From JAFCUW01 sp049897565 (GTDB lineage Bacteria > Pseudomonadota > Gammaproteobacteria > Burkholderiales > Burkholderiaceae_D), in assembly GCF_049897565.1 (NCBI RefSeq), contig NZ_JAFCWM010000025.1, positions 1 through 64,000 on the forward strand: a stretch of DNA of 64,000 nucleotides, read 5' to 3'. The position numbers and the translations under genes were made by a program. The stretch's first letter is position 1, and the number at the start of each line of letters is the position of its first letter. Positions 1 to 8,790 of the stretch are shown here, piece by piece. The notes below the pieces were generated by a model, which made no database searches, was not told where the DNA came from, and saw only the letters and a program-made list of their open reading frames with translations.

Positions 1-226
1 AGACGAACTGACCGCGGTGCAGTCGACGCAGGCACATCCAAACGCCATTGCCATCCCAGCAGACCAGCTTCAAACGAGTGCGGCGTCGGTTGCTGAACAC
101 GTACGCCGTGCCGTCGCAGGGGGCGCAGCCCAACGCCTGCTGCACATGTAGCGAAAGCCCATCGATGCCGGTGCGCATGTCCACAGCCTGAGTGGCCAAC
201 AAGAATGACGCTGCCTGCAGCTTCAT
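1..226 (-). CDS. tnpB: IS66 accessory protein TnpB (partial, C-terminus outside window)
   Basis: The first 75 codons are visible, starting at the ATG at 226. The protein reads MKLQAASFLLATQAVDMRTG and continues with the family features AYVFSNRRRTRLK and CWDGNGVWMCLRRLHRGQF, typical of IS66 Orf2/TnpB. The start codon overlaps the tnpA stop as ATGA, so the two genes are translationally coupled. TnpB is needed for IS66 transposition but its biochemical role is not settled. The remainder lies off the window. Confidence 0.85.
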   Translation of the reverse strand, partial: MKLQAASFLLATQAVDMRTGIDGLSLHVQQALGCAPCDGTAYVFSNRRRTRLKLVCWDGNGVWMCLRRLHRGQFV

Positions 227-531
227 GCCAGAGCGCGCAGCAATTCTGCGACCCAGCTCGTCGGCAACGCCGGCGGCAGCGTCACGATCCATCCGCTTGG
301 GCTGCGCAAGTTGATTGCCGGTGCGGTGCTGACGGGATGCTGGATCGAGAGCGGCAGCAGCGCCGGCGCCGCATCGACCGTGCTTAAGCGGCGGGCCCAA
401 TAGTTCAGCTGCCGCTGGGGGTAGCCATGATTCAATGCAAAGGCTCGCTGCGACTGACCGCTATCGCGCCACTGCGCTACGCGCCCTTCCCACAATGCCG
501 CTCGTCTGTATCCGCCATCCCAGATCTCCAT
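223..531 (-). CDS. tnpA: IS66 accessory protein TnpA
   Basis: A 102-residue protein with an N-terminal helix-turn-helix-like segment (about residues 14-46: W..RVAQWRDSGQSQRAF, then the RQLNYWARRL helix), as in IS66-family TnpA/Orf1. It is the first gene inside the element, about 60 bp from the terminal repeat, and its stop overlaps the tnpB start (ATGA at 226-223). Length and position fit an intact copy. Confidence 0.85.
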   Translation of the reverse strand: MEIWDGGYRRAALWEGRVAQWRDSGQSQRAFALNHGYPQRQLNYWARRLSTVDAAPALLPLSIQHPVSTAPAINLRSPSGWIVTLPPALPTSWVAELLRALA

Positions 532-570
532 TTTGAAAAATGGAGTATGGCCACCTCACATCGGCAATGG

Positions 571-594
571 AAGGTGGATGGGCTGGACGCTTAC
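571..594 (-). repeat. IS66 terminal inverted repeat
   Basis: On the minus strand the sequence begins GTAAGCGTCCAGCCCATCCA at 594. The GTAAGCG tip is characteristic of IS66-family ends. It marks the junction between the element and host DNA; the mate is outside the window. Confidence 0.8.
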
Positions 595-824
595 CACCTA
601 ACTACGTTGAGAGTTCATGGTCAAGCGATATGCTTGCGACCCATTTTTTGCCATGGTATGTCGCCCGGCGGCCATCGGTGAAAAATGGGGTAAGTCGAGA
701 GGTGGGTTAGCGGAGGGACAGGGATTTCGCGGGGCTGAAGAAGAGTACGTTGAGGATCGGGGTGGTGACACCAACCGGCCCAGTGAGATTGATTCGGTGT
801 GGAGATACCGGCTAAGCTGCATTA

Positions 825-1817
825 TTAGCGGGAGAGGTTCGAGCGAATCGGGTCGCGGCTGCGCCCTGGAAGCGTCCGCCCCAGCGCGCGCAATTCAATC
901 TTCGTCACCCACCAGGCATCGCCTTGGAAGGTAAGTTCAATCGCGTCCATCTTCAACGTCATGCCTTCGATGGGGCGCTGCGGCTTCGCTGGGAAGTGAC
1001 TGTTCCACTTGCTGGTGTCCTCATTGTTAGTTTGGTAGTACGCCGATGCAGCACAACGAGCGTTTTCAGTAGCCTTGTATCGTTTCGTGCCACAGACTGG
1101 CAGCTTCCAGCCGCGTCGCAAAGCTGAAGCGGGAAGGCCACGAAGCGGTCGACACGATCCACCATTTCGGCCTGGCTCAGGTGGACGAAAACCCAGCTGA
1201 GAACTGCCGAGACGTCACGCGCCTGCTCCAGTACGCGCGCATTTTCCTCATTGATCCAATGGCGCATCGAGTCTTGCGCCGCGAAGCCTTTGTCGCCCCG
1301 GCCAATGACGTCATTAACCCGCCAGCCCGCGTCTTCCCTCACGAGCAGGTACCGCAGTGTGCGCTGCTCAGATTCCCCCTGTTGCGGCCAAACGTTAAAG
1401 GAAACGTCGATTGTATCGATGCCCGATCGTAACTGCCCTGAACTGGGACTTCTGGAAGTTCAGATCGGGTGCGATCTCGTGTGCGTTCAGGACGTTGTCA
1501 CCGCAAACAGCATATCCGCACTTTTCGTCGCCCCTGGACAGCGTGCTGCAGAGGCGCTTGTTGGTGGTAATCGCCGCGTCCGCGTGTTTCGAGTAGAACG
1601 CGCCGGGCCGCATATCAAAATGCGCCCTAATCTGAGGCCGGGAGAGATAGGCTTTGTAAAAGCCGCTGAGGAATTCTATCTGTTGCTGCGCGTCTGAATA
1701 TGAAGACTTGGCCAACGCGAGCGCCGTTATTACTGCGCACAGGACAAGCGCTATGGGTACGGCGAGGGAATTCTCTGAAGTTTTCATGGCGTCGCTGAAT
1801 TTTTTGGACGTCTGCAT
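825..1817 (-). pseudogene. Frameshifted membrane-anchored protein, DUF3828-like
   Basis: Three consecutive minus-strand reading frames join into one plausible protein. The first (from ATG 1817, or ATG 1787) has a TM/signal segment (about residues 19-36 from 1817), then FLSGFYKAYLS, a motif like the start of DUF3828 proteins, and runs to a stop near 1395. The reading continues in a second frame from about 1440 (IDVSFNVWPQQGESE, then REDAGWRVNDVIG) to about 1100, and in a third frame to 825 (TKRYKATENARCAASAYYQ, ending DAWWVTKIELRAL). Two frameshifts are therefore needed, near 1440 and near 1110. Either the gene is decayed or the sequence carries errors. The family call is tentative; the broken state is visible. 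Confidence 0.5.
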
Positions 1818-2010
1818 TGTCGGTCTTGGATGGAGCCGGAGGATTGGCCGTCGTCAATGGCCTATTGGCTTATGGGGCCGCTCGAGATGCATTCTTCTCT
1901 ATCCGCCAAAGAGATAGCGGCGGCGCCAGCCTACTTCGGTCATTGCGTTAGCTCAAGTAGAGGTTTCCCGACAGCAGCATGATGCTGAGTCAGACCGACC
2001 GGAGAGCCGA

Positions 2011-2397
2011 ATGAAATCGACCGTTTGCATACTGATTTTTCTAAGTCTGCTTACCCCAATGTGTGCTGCGCAACCTGCCAAAGTTGCACCCCGCATGACA
2101 GGCCAACAGCTTGTTGATCAGTTCCTCGGGCCGCCGAAAGAGTACGGGAAGATGAGCGGCCGCACATACACGTACCACCAGCTCGCGCAGGGATACCTGG
2201 ACGGCATCAACGACGCGACAGAAGGAAAACTCTGGTGTTACACGGGCCGCTGGAAGCCGCATGAGCGAGACAGCGAGCTGATCCTGGAACTGTCGAAGTT
2301 GCCGGCGGCTACCCTCAAAGGCACCGCAGCGCCGCTGGTGCTCGAATTTCTCATCAAGAAGTATCCCTGTCACACCTCGCCCAACCCCAATCAGTGA
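2011..2397 (+). CDS. Probable T6SS amidase immunity protein, Rap1a/Tai family
   Basis: A 128-residue protein with an N-terminal signal peptide (about residues 1-20, cleavage after MCAAQ), so it should act in the periplasm. The mature part has the DGINDATEGKLWCYTG segment and a late YPCHT; the two cysteines and the Y..GI.DA spacing resemble the Rap1a fold, a helical immunity protein that plugs Tae4-type amidases. It lies 7 bp upstream of a recognisable Tae4 effector gene on the same strand, which strongly supports the role. The order is immunity first, effector second. The family assignment rests on motif style plus context, not on a search. Confidence 0.65.
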   Translation: MKSTVCILIFLSLLTPMCAAQPAKVAPRMTGQQLVDQFLGPPKEYGKMSGRTYTYHQLAQGYLDGINDATEGKLWCYTGRWKPHERDSELILELSKLPAATLKGTAAPLVLEFLIKKYPCHTSPNPNQ

Positions 2398-2404
2398 GAC
2401 TGCA

Positions 2405-2887
2405 ATGAAACCTCGATTTGCGGCGGTCGCCGCTGGCTATCCGACAAGCCCTCCCCACGATACGGCAGCACTTTTTAGCATTATCGGATGGGAGGACTTG
2501 GTTACCAATGGAAATTATGAAAATACCTGCGCTATTCGGGTCAGCATCGCGCTTGCCAGTGCAGGCGTCCGGATTCCAGGGCGAATGAGTATCAGGAAAG
2601 GTACGCTGAAGGGGCGCTTGATCGAGCCTGGTCAGGCGCGTCTGTCGATGATTCTCGCACGACGGAATATGCTCGGGGCACCAGAAAAATTCAAAGGCTC
2701 GCCTGCCGCCGAAAGGGGTATCGGGATGCGGTGCGGGATCGTTTCGTTCTGGCGCCTTTATCCAACGCGTGTCGGCGACAATCAAGGGCATATCGACGTC
2801 GTCTCGCCAAACGAATATAACTTCCTGACGTGCAAAGGCCACTGCTATTTCGGCGCAGCGGAGATTTGGTTTTGGCCGCTAAGATGA
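2405..2887 (+). CDS. tae4: Type VI secretion peptidoglycan amidase effector, Tae4 family
   Basis: A 160-residue NlpC/P60-like amidase. The catalytic cysteine is in ENTCAIR (Cys42) and the histidine in GHID (His129), the arrangement of Tae4 effectors, which cut the gamma-D-Glu-mDAP bond of target-cell peptidoglycan. The GI.SFWRL strand before the histidine and the terminal IWFWPL also fit. Length matches the family (about 160), there is no signal peptide (delivery would be by the T6SS), and both catalytic residues are present, so it should be active. It is preceded by its probable immunity gene. No T6SS structural gene (Hcp, VgrG, Tss) is in the window, so this is an orphan pair. Confidence 0.85.
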   Translation: MKPRFAAVAAGYPTSPPHDTAALFSIIGWEDLVTNGNYENTCAIRVSIALASAGVRIPGRMSIRKGTLKGRLIEPGQARLSMILARRNMLGAPEKFKGSPAAERGIGMRCGIVSFWRLYPTRVGDNQGHIDVVSPNEYNFLTCKGHCYFGAAEIWFWPLR

Positions 2888-3035
2888 CACTGCTTGCGAT
2901 GGGCAAGCGCGTCGACTTGCATTAGTGGTCGCGCCCCTCGGGCTGATGGGGCCGATTGGTCAAAATTTGATGCATGTCACAATTATTCCGCCTTACTTGT
3001 GGAAAACTACGACGCATTGATATTGATCAAACTCA

Positions 3036-4682
3036 TTGCCGATGAAGACCGAAATAGACATCTCGCGCCTGTCAGTGCTCCGAGGCGGCGACGCCTTGCT
3101 ACGCCGATGCTGTGCGCTCGCGGCGCTCCTGTTGGCAGCGCAGTGTGCCTGGGCCGGTTCGGTGCCGGAACGCATCCGTTCACTGGCCAGCGAATACGCG
3201 CAGGCCGTCCGCACTGCCGCATCGCCTTACGACGAACGGGCATGGCTCGAACGCTTCTACGGCGCGCGCGACTATGCGCCGGCCTGGACGGGTGGGGCGG
3301 CGGCGCAAGCGCAGGCGTTGTTGGGCAAGGCCGAGGAACACGGTCTGGCGGCGCAGGATTACGATCCGCGCGCGTTGGCGGTACGCATGCGCGCGCACGG
3401 TTCAGTGGCCGCGGACGAGGCCGCCGACCAGGACGCCGCGCTGACGCTGGCGCTGCTGCGCTACCTGGCCGACTTGCACGCCGGGCGCGTCCGCTCCGAC
3501 TTTGCGGTGGCGCGCGTGGTCGATCCGGTCAAGTTGCTGCAGCAAGCGCTGGCCGATCGCAATCTGGCAGCGGCGGTCGAGGCGGCCGAGCCGCGCCTGG
3601 CGGTGTATCAGCGGCTGAAGGCCGCGCTGGCCGAATACCGCAAGCTCGCTGCATTGCCGAGCGCGGCCGTCCCTGCGATCCCGTCCACCCGCGCGATCGA
3701 AGTCGGCGCCGCGTACGCCGGTGCGCCTGAGCTGGGCGCGCGCCTGGCGCTGCTTGGGGACTTGGCCCCGGAGGCCGTTACGCCGGCCAGCACCTACAGC
3801 GCCGAACTGGTGCAGGCGGTCAAGCGCTTCCAGGATCGGCATGGTCTCGACGCAGACGGCAAGCTCGGTCGGCAGACGGTGGCGGCGTTGAACGTGCCAT
3901 TGTCGGCGCGCGTGCGTCAGATCGAACTGTCGATGGAACGGCTGCGCTGGCTGCCGGACCTGTCGGGCGGACCGTTCATCGCGGTCAACCTGCCGTCGTT
4001 TCGGCTGTGGGCGTTTAAAGCGGCCGGCGCCGCGCCGGTGCTGGCAACGCGCGTCATCGTCGGCAAGGCGGTGCGCACGCAGACGCCGTTGTTCATCGGC
4101 ACGCTGCGCTATATCGAGTTCAATCCGTACTGGAACGTTCCGCCCAGTATCCTGCGCGATGAAATATTGCCGGCGGTGCTGAAGGACCCGGGCTACCTAG
4201 TCAAGAACGACATGGAAGTAGCCGGCTCCGGCGCGCAGATGGTCGATGCGGCCACACTTGCCGCGCTGCGCTCAGGCAAGATGCGGGTGCGCCAGCGGCC
4301 CGGCCCGAAGAATGCGCTCGGCGGCATCAAGTTCGGCTTGCCAAATACGATGAACATTTATCTTCACTCGACGCCGGCGCGCGCATTATTCGCGCGTTCA
4401 CGGCGCGACTTCAGTCATGGCTGCATTCGTGTCGAGGATACTGTGGCGCTGGCCAACTTCGTCTTGGGCGACCAGGCCGGCTGGACGCCAGAAGCGATCG
4501 ACGCGGCGATGGCGCCCGGCCCGAATCGCACGGTGCAACTGAAGGCGTCGATGCCGGTGGTGATCTTCTACGCCACGGCCATCATCGATGTCGACGGGCG
4601 GCCGCTGTTTCCGGACGACGTCTACCGGCTCGACGGCGCGCTCGAACGTACCCTTGCGGCCTTTTCTGCCCAGTCGCTATAA
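3036..4682 (+). CDS. L,D-transpeptidase, LdtD/YcbB-like
   Basis: A 548-residue exported enzyme predicted to form 3-3 crosslinks in peptidoglycan. It has an N-terminal hydrophobic signal region (about residues 22-41), a scaffold region, a peptidoglycan-binding domain around residues 250-290 (LVQAVKRFQDRHGLDADGKL) and a C-terminal YkuD catalytic domain. The active-site motif SHGCIRV is present with Cys463, preceded by the NIYLHSTPA strand. Size and order match YcbB-type transpeptidases rather than the small Ldt enzymes. ATG 3042 is an alternative start. The 3' end overlaps the convergent AAA ATPase gene by 6 bp. Confidence 0.9.
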   Translation: MPMKTEIDISRLSVLRGGDALLRRCCALAALLLAAQCAWAGSVPERIRSLASEYAQAVRTAASPYDERAWLERFYGARDYAPAWTGGAAAQAQALLGKAEEHGLAAQDYDPRALAVRMRAHGSVAADEAADQDAALTLALLRYLADLHAGRVRSDFAVARVVDPVKLLQQALADRNLAAAVEAAEPRLAVYQRLKAALAEYRKLAALPSAAVPAIPSTRAIEVGAAYAGAPELGARLALLGDLAPEAVTPASTYSAELVQAVKRFQDRHGLDADGKLGRQTVAALNVPLSARVRQIELSMERLRWLPDLSGGPFIAVNLPSFRLWAFKAAGAAPVLATRVIVGKAVRTQTPLFIGTLRYIEFNPYWNVPPSILRDEILPAVLKDPGYLVKNDMEVAGSGAQMVDAATLAALRSGKMRVRQRPGPKNALGGIKFGLPNTMNIYLHSTPARALFARSRRDFSHGCIRVEDTVALANFVLGDQAGWTPEAIDAAMAPGPNRTVQLKASMPVVIFYATAIIDVDGRPLFPDDVYRLDGALERTLAAFSAQSL

Positions 4683-6842
4683 AAAGCCCATGCGCCGCCC
4701 AGATCCGCGGTCCGGCTTGGCCCGCCATTCGAACGCCAGTTCGGCGAGCCACTCATCCGCGCCAGCCTCACACCCGAGCAACGCGAATCGCTTCCGCACA
4801 TTGGCAAAATCACCTGGCGTCAAGCCGTCCATCGCTTCCAGCGCTTGCAGGCATGGCCGCGACAGCACCGGCTCATGAAGAAGGTCGCCCAGCATGCGCG
4901 CCCGTTGCGCGAGGGTGAGCGGCTTGAACTCCAGCCGAAACGTAAAGCGGCGGAGCAACGCATTATCCAGGCGGCTTGCGTGGTTCGTCGCGCAGAGGAA
5001 GACGCCGGCAAACGGTTCGAGCTGGCGCAGGAATTCAGCGGTGACCGTTTCGGTGCAGCGATGCGCCGCCGCGTCGCGCGCGCCCAGCACGGTCTCGGCC
5101 TCGTCGAGGAAAATCACTTGCGATTTCGGATCGCATTCGCTGAACAGGCGCGCGACGTTCCGCTCCGATTCGCCAAACCACTTTACGTTGATGTCGGACG
5201 CCGTCAGGTACAGCAGCTCGCGCCCCAGGCTGTCGGCGATCTGGCGGGCCAGCTGCGTCTTGCCGGTGCCGGGCGGTCCGTTCATCAGCACCGTGCCGGC
5301 GCCATTGCGCGCGATCGCATCGATCACCTGGGCAGCGGTGAAGGCGCCTTCAAGGTGCAGGTAGCCGGTATCGAAGGGCGTCACCGGCTGCGGCAACGCG
5401 CCGCCGGCGGAAATCTGCAAGACCCCGGCGTGACTGTTCAGATGCGTCATCACCACGCGGTCGTGCGCGCCGGCCTTGCCGTCCGCAAGGCCGACCGCCC
5501 GCGCACACTGCGCAAGGAGCCGCGGTGAAAAGTCGCGCCGCTGCGCCACCGCGGCGATGGCCGCACCGGAGACGCCGGCCGGCTCCAGCAGGCGCTGCGC
5601 AATCTGGCGGCGTACCTGGATGTGCTGGGTGTCGAAGCGCAGGCAGAACGTGAACGGGGCGAGGTCGAGGCCATCTGCCTCGGCGACGATCCATACCGTC
5701 GGGTGGACGCTGGTCGGCATCGCGCGGTCGAACCACGCCTGGCTGCCGATCGCGCCCGGCACTGATATGCGCCGCGATCCGCCGGCTGCATCCGGGAATA
5801 CGCCATCGGCCTCGTCAACCACCAGCAGCGCCGGCGCGGCGGGGCCGAGCAATTGGCCTGCGGCCTGTAGCGCGGTCAGTCGTTGTATGCGCGAGGCGCT
5901 GCTGCCTTCCTTGTCCCTGCCTGGCACCTGGTATGCCGGACACGTGAGCCGGCCGGCCAGGTGGCGGGCGAATGCGCTCTTGCCGGTGCCCGCCGCGCCC
6001 ACCAGCAGGATGTGGATGCCGGCACTGCGCCGCGCGAGCGCGGTTTCCACTATCGCGTGCACCATGCGTTCCTCGTCTTCAAGGCCGGGCCATTGCAGGG
6101 GCGCTTCGGCAGGCCTGGCAACTGGTTCCACCATCGCCAGCAGGAGCGCTTCGGCGCTGGCGCGCGGCTGCTCGAAAAGGCGCCGGCCGAACGCGGACAG
6201 GTGCAGCATCTGGCCGAGCGAACGATCGTCCGCCAGCGACGGCGGCAGCAGGCCGGCCTGGTACAGGCGGCCGCCGGGAGCGAGCGCGCCCCGTACCTGC
6301 TCCGCGGTGGACCCAGTGGCGGCGGCGAGCGCGCGGTAGACCCGCTCCACCGGGGTGCCGATGTCGAGGCACGACAATCCGCCGACCGACAGTTCGCACG
6401 CTGCGGCCAGCTCGAGCAGCAGGTACTCGGTGTCGTCGAGATCGAACAGCGCGCGCACCTGGCGCAGGTTGTCGCCGATGCCCAAACCGGCAGCGCCGCG
6501 GCCAGCTCCGAGCGCTGCGAGAACGGCGCGGTACATCGGCTCCAGCGCTGCCGGCGTGTTCGACAGCTTCTTGCCCAGCCATAGGTGCAAGTCATGCGCG
6601 GTGCCGGCAGCGGCGGCGTCGAACAGTGCGATCCATTCCGGTCCGTATTCCACCGCCGGCAGGGCGTCGAATTCGGCGCGCGCCGCCATGGCAGCCGGCC
6701 GCAGCGCACGTCCGAGCTCGTCGTGGAAGTGGCCGTTGACGCTGTCCTGCTCGGCCAGCGAAATTCGGACGGCGGCAATCAGGACGTGCAGGTTGGCGGC
6801 GTCTTCGCGCTCGCGGGCATTGCGGGAGGTGTCGTTTGGCAT
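4677..6842 (-). CDS. Twin-domain AAA+ ATPase, unknown function
   Basis: A 721-residue protein with two AAA+ modules. Module 1 has Walker A GAAGTGKS (282-289) and Walker B LLVVDEAD (339-346). Module 2 has GPPGTGKT (522-529), VIFLDEAE (576-583), a sensor-1 ATN (618-620) and an arginine pair LLRRF (631-632) typical of classical AAA proteins. The N-terminal 250 residues are helical and unrecognised. No protease or nuclease domain is seen, so it is probably a remodelling ATPase with partners. It is the last gene of a presumed operon behind a WYL regulator and a 150-residue protein (gaps of 57 and 51 bp). Module 1 lacks an obvious arginine finger and may be degenerate. Confidence 0.8.
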   Translation of the reverse strand: MPNDTSRNAREREDAANLHVLIAAVRISLAEQDSVNGHFHDELGRALRPAAMAARAEFDALPAVEYGPEWIALFDAAAAGTAHDLHLWLGKKLSNTPAALEPMYRAVLAALGAGRGAAGLGIGDNLRQVRALFDLDDTEYLLLELAAACELSVGGLSCLDIGTPVERVYRALAAATGSTAEQVRGALAPGGRLYQAGLLPPSLADDRSLGQMLHLSAFGRRLFEQPRASAEALLLAMVEPVARPAEAPLQWPGLEDEERMVHAIVETALARRSAGIHILLVGAAGTGKSAFARHLAGRLTCPAYQVPGRDKEGSSASRIQRLTALQAAGQLLGPAAPALLVVDEADGVFPDAAGGSRRISVPGAIGSQAWFDRAMPTSVHPTVWIVAEADGLDLAPFTFCLRFDTQHIQVRRQIAQRLLEPAGVSGAAIAAVAQRRDFSPRLLAQCARAVGLADGKAGAHDRVVMTHLNSHAGVLQISAGGALPQPVTPFDTGYLHLEGAFTAAQVIDAIARNGAGTVLMNGPPGTGKTQLARQIADSLGRELLYLTASDINVKWFGESERNVARLFSECDPKSQVIFLDEAETVLGARDAAAHRCTETVTAEFLRQLEPFAGVFLCATNHASRLDNALLRRFTFRLEFKPLTLAQRARMLGDLLHEPVLSRPCLQALEAMDGLTPGDFANVRKRFALLGCEAGADEWLAELAFEWRAKPDRGSGRRMGFL

Positions 6843-6893
6843 AGAGTCAATGTCGTTGAACAGGTATGCATTATTGGCGCGGGTAGCGACAAG

Positions 6894-7346
6894 CTATGTC
6901 GCTAGCGAGGATGCGCGCACGATCGCCACGCCATGCGTTCGCTGGCGGCGCAGGAACGCCGACAGCGCTTCCCGCGTCGATTCAAATGGCAGCGCCGCGC
7001 CAATCGCAATGACGTCGAGCGGCAGCGCGCCGATATCGATCGCAACGACCGCCACCAGGCGATTGTCGACCACGACGAAGTTGATCCCATCGTCGGCTTG
7101 CGCGGTCGCACCCAGCGCGATCGCTATCCATTCGCGCTCGTGGCATGACGCCGGAGCACGAAAGCGCATCAGGCAGGCGCCGATACATTCGCGGAATTTG
7201 TCCCAGCATGGCGTCAGCAGCTCGGTGCGATGCTGTTCGCCGAAGCGATTGACGGCGCTGACGAAATAATCTTCGCAGCACTGATACAGCGTTTGCACGA
7301 TGGCGAGCTGCTGTTCATGCGAGTAGATGGCCGGCAGCAGCTGCAT
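6894..7346 (-). CDS. Hypothetical protein between WYL regulator and AAA ATPase
   Basis: A 150-residue protein with no family recognised. The first half is helical and cysteine-rich (YQCCEDYF, CWDKFRECIGACL); the second half alternates strands (INFVVVDNRLVAVVAIDIG), suggesting an alpha/beta domain. No signal peptide or TM segment is evident. It is co-oriented and closely spaced with the upstream WYL regulator and the downstream AAA ATPase, so the three probably act together. Existence is supported by codon phase matching its neighbours and by tight packing. Confidence 0.6.
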   Translation of the reverse strand: MQLLPAIYSHEQQLAIVQTLYQCCEDYFVSAVNRFGEQHRTELLTPCWDKFRECIGACLMRFRAPASCHEREWIAIALGATAQADDGINFVVVDNRLVAVVAIDIGALPLDVIAIGAALPFESTREALSAFLRRQRTHGVAIVRASSLAT

Positions 7347-7403
7347 GTTGGCCCCCGCATGCGCGGCTGTAAAGCGCCGACAATCCGCGTCGCAGGTGCC
7401 CCG

Positions 7404-8420
7404 TCAGCCGCCGGCGCTATATATATGCGACATTTTGCCGACCATTTCCCTGATCTGCGCGCGCAGTGATGCCGGCGCCAGCACCTCGACGCCGTCCCCC
7501 ATCCCCAGCAGCCACCATTGCAGTTCCCTGGTATTGGGAACCGTCGCGGTCAGTTCGAGCCGGCCGTCGTCAAGCTCCACCAGCCGCTGGCCCCTCGACA
7601 GCGCCGTCTCGTGAAGGTGCTCTCCCGCGCGCCGCGAGAACACTGCCTTGAGCTCGACCGGATCGCCGTTGCGCACGCCCAGGTTGCCCGACTCGATATA
7701 GGCGTCGATCGAGAAGTCGGCCTGCTTGCGGCTGGCCAGGTACAGCATCTCGGCCGATTGCACGCGGTGCATGGCGAGCGTGCGCACGTCGTCGTAGTCG
7801 GCGAACAGGCACACCAGGTAGATCAGCGGGCCGCGCTGGATCACCGCCAGCGGGTGGACCGCTTCGTAGACGACGGCAGAAGCGACGTCGCGCTTCTTGT
7901 AGGCCAGCTTCAGCTGCCGGTCGCGCATCAGCGCGTCGTACACCACGCGCTGGCATTGCTGGTCCACTTGCGGCGCAATCAGCGGCTGCATCGGGCTGAT
8001 GGTGCGCACCTTGTCGAGCCACGTATTGGTTTGCGCATCGGTCTCGATGGCGCGCAGCGCCTGCCCGGCCGACTTGAAATACGGCTGCAAGGCGTCCAGC
8101 GTGGCAGGCGGCAGTGCATTGGCCAGGTGCTGTTCGACCAGGGTGAAGGTGAGCGCCTCCGGCACCGACAGGCCGGGCAGGTCGAAGTTGGGTGAGTCGT
8201 GGCGCCAGCTCCAGCCGAACGGTTTGTCGCGGTCATCGACCACCAGCGGGAATACCTGCAGCAGCTCCTGCAGGTCGCGCTGCACGGTGCGCTCGGTGAC
8301 GATGAATTCCTCGATCGCCAGGCGGTCGCGGATGTCCTGCACCGTGATTTTTCGCGGCGCGCGCGGAATCATGTGCAGCATGTGCCATTGCCGGAGGAGG
8401 GTGTGCTGATTCGTCGCCAT
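7404..8420 (-). CDS. WYL-domain transcriptional regulator
   Basis: A 338-residue regulator. Residues 1-70 form a DeoR-like winged helix-turn-helix (ITVQDIRDRL, then FIVTERTVQRDLQELL). The middle carries a WYL domain (about 150-240: LKLAYKKRD, HPLAVIQRGPLIYLVCLF, HRVQSAEML) and the C-terminus a WCX-like cap (TVPNTRELQWWLLGMG). WYL regulators often sense nucleic-acid or nucleotide ligands and commonly control phage-defence loci; here it heads the operon with the AAA ATPase. The ATG at 8420 was chosen because the domain begins within a few residues of it; upstream in-frame sequence looks non-coding and is shared with the divergent promoter region. Confidence 0.85.
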   Translation of the reverse strand: MATNQHTLLRQWHMLHMIPRAPRKITVQDIRDRLAIEEFIVTERTVQRDLQELLQVFPLVVDDRDKPFGWSWRHDSPNFDLPGLSVPEALTFTLVEQHLANALPPATLDALQPYFKSAGQALRAIETDAQTNTWLDKVRTISPMQPLIAPQVDQQCQRVVYDALMRDRQLKLAYKKRDVASAVVYEAVHPLAVIQRGPLIYLVCLFADYDDVRTLAMHRVQSAEMLYLASRKQADFSIDAYIESGNLGVRNGDPVELKAVFSRRAGEHLHETALSRGQRLVELDDGRLELTATVPNTRELQWWLLGMGDGVEVLAPASLRAQIREMVGKMSHIYSAGG

Positions 8421-8544
8421 GCGCTGTGTCCGAGTTGGTTGCCAGCCGACAATGTAGCAAACATCCGGCTTGGCCGGGGCGTTTGCGACGTGGCTTGTCG
8501 CATTGGTCCATATGATGAAAGCCTGCACAAAACAGGAGGAACCC

Positions 8545-8790
8545 ATGCTGATTACGATTTCACCCGAGCAGGTCGAGCGCGTGCGCGCGCTGGTGGCGCC
8601 AATCACCGCGGCGCATTTCGACGAGGGATGCGAGCCGCCCGGCTACTCCATTCACGTCTGGTTCGGCGGCCCGTACGGCAACAGCGCCGAGGCGCACTGC
8701 GGAAGCCAGACGGTCGATCTTGGCGAGATGTCGGTGCAGCAGGACGGCTGGAATACCGCCGATGCGGCGAAGGACAACGCCGATGATTGA
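8545..8790 (+). CDS. Hypothetical 81-residue protein
   Basis: A small acidic protein that I do not recognise. The start is decided by a strong ribosome binding site (AGGAGG at 8537-8542, just before ATG 8545). It contains a GYSIHVWFGGPYGNSAEAHC segment that looks like beta strands. The 3' end overlaps the Sel1-repeat gene by 8 bp, so the two are translationally coupled. It is divergent from the WYL regulator. Confidence 0.65.
   Translation: MLITISPEQVERVRALVAPITAAHFDEGCEPPGYSIHVWFGGPYGNSAEAHCGSQTVDLGEMSVQQDGWNTADAAKDNADD

Larger units (their letters stand above)
1..594 (-). mobile_element. IS66-family insertion sequence, left part (runs off window start)
   Basis: The terminal inverted repeat, read on the minus strand, begins GTAAGCGTCCAGCC at 594, matching the GTAAGCG start usual for IS66 ends. 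It is followed by tnpA and the beginning of tnpB, the standard IS66 order. The large transposase gene tnpC and the other end lie beyond base 1, so the element may be intact; the 8-bp target duplication cannot be tested because only one end is visible. It was inserted about 230 bp from a decayed gene and near a T6SS effector pair. Confidence 0.85.

Noticed and set aside
598..822. Possible small gene on the minus strand after the IS66 end
   Set aside because: No ribosome site, no recognisable protein pattern and unusual composition; treated as intergenic.
2990..3010. Possible DnaA box near TTGTGGAAAA
   Set aside because: Only a partial match and far from the origin genes.
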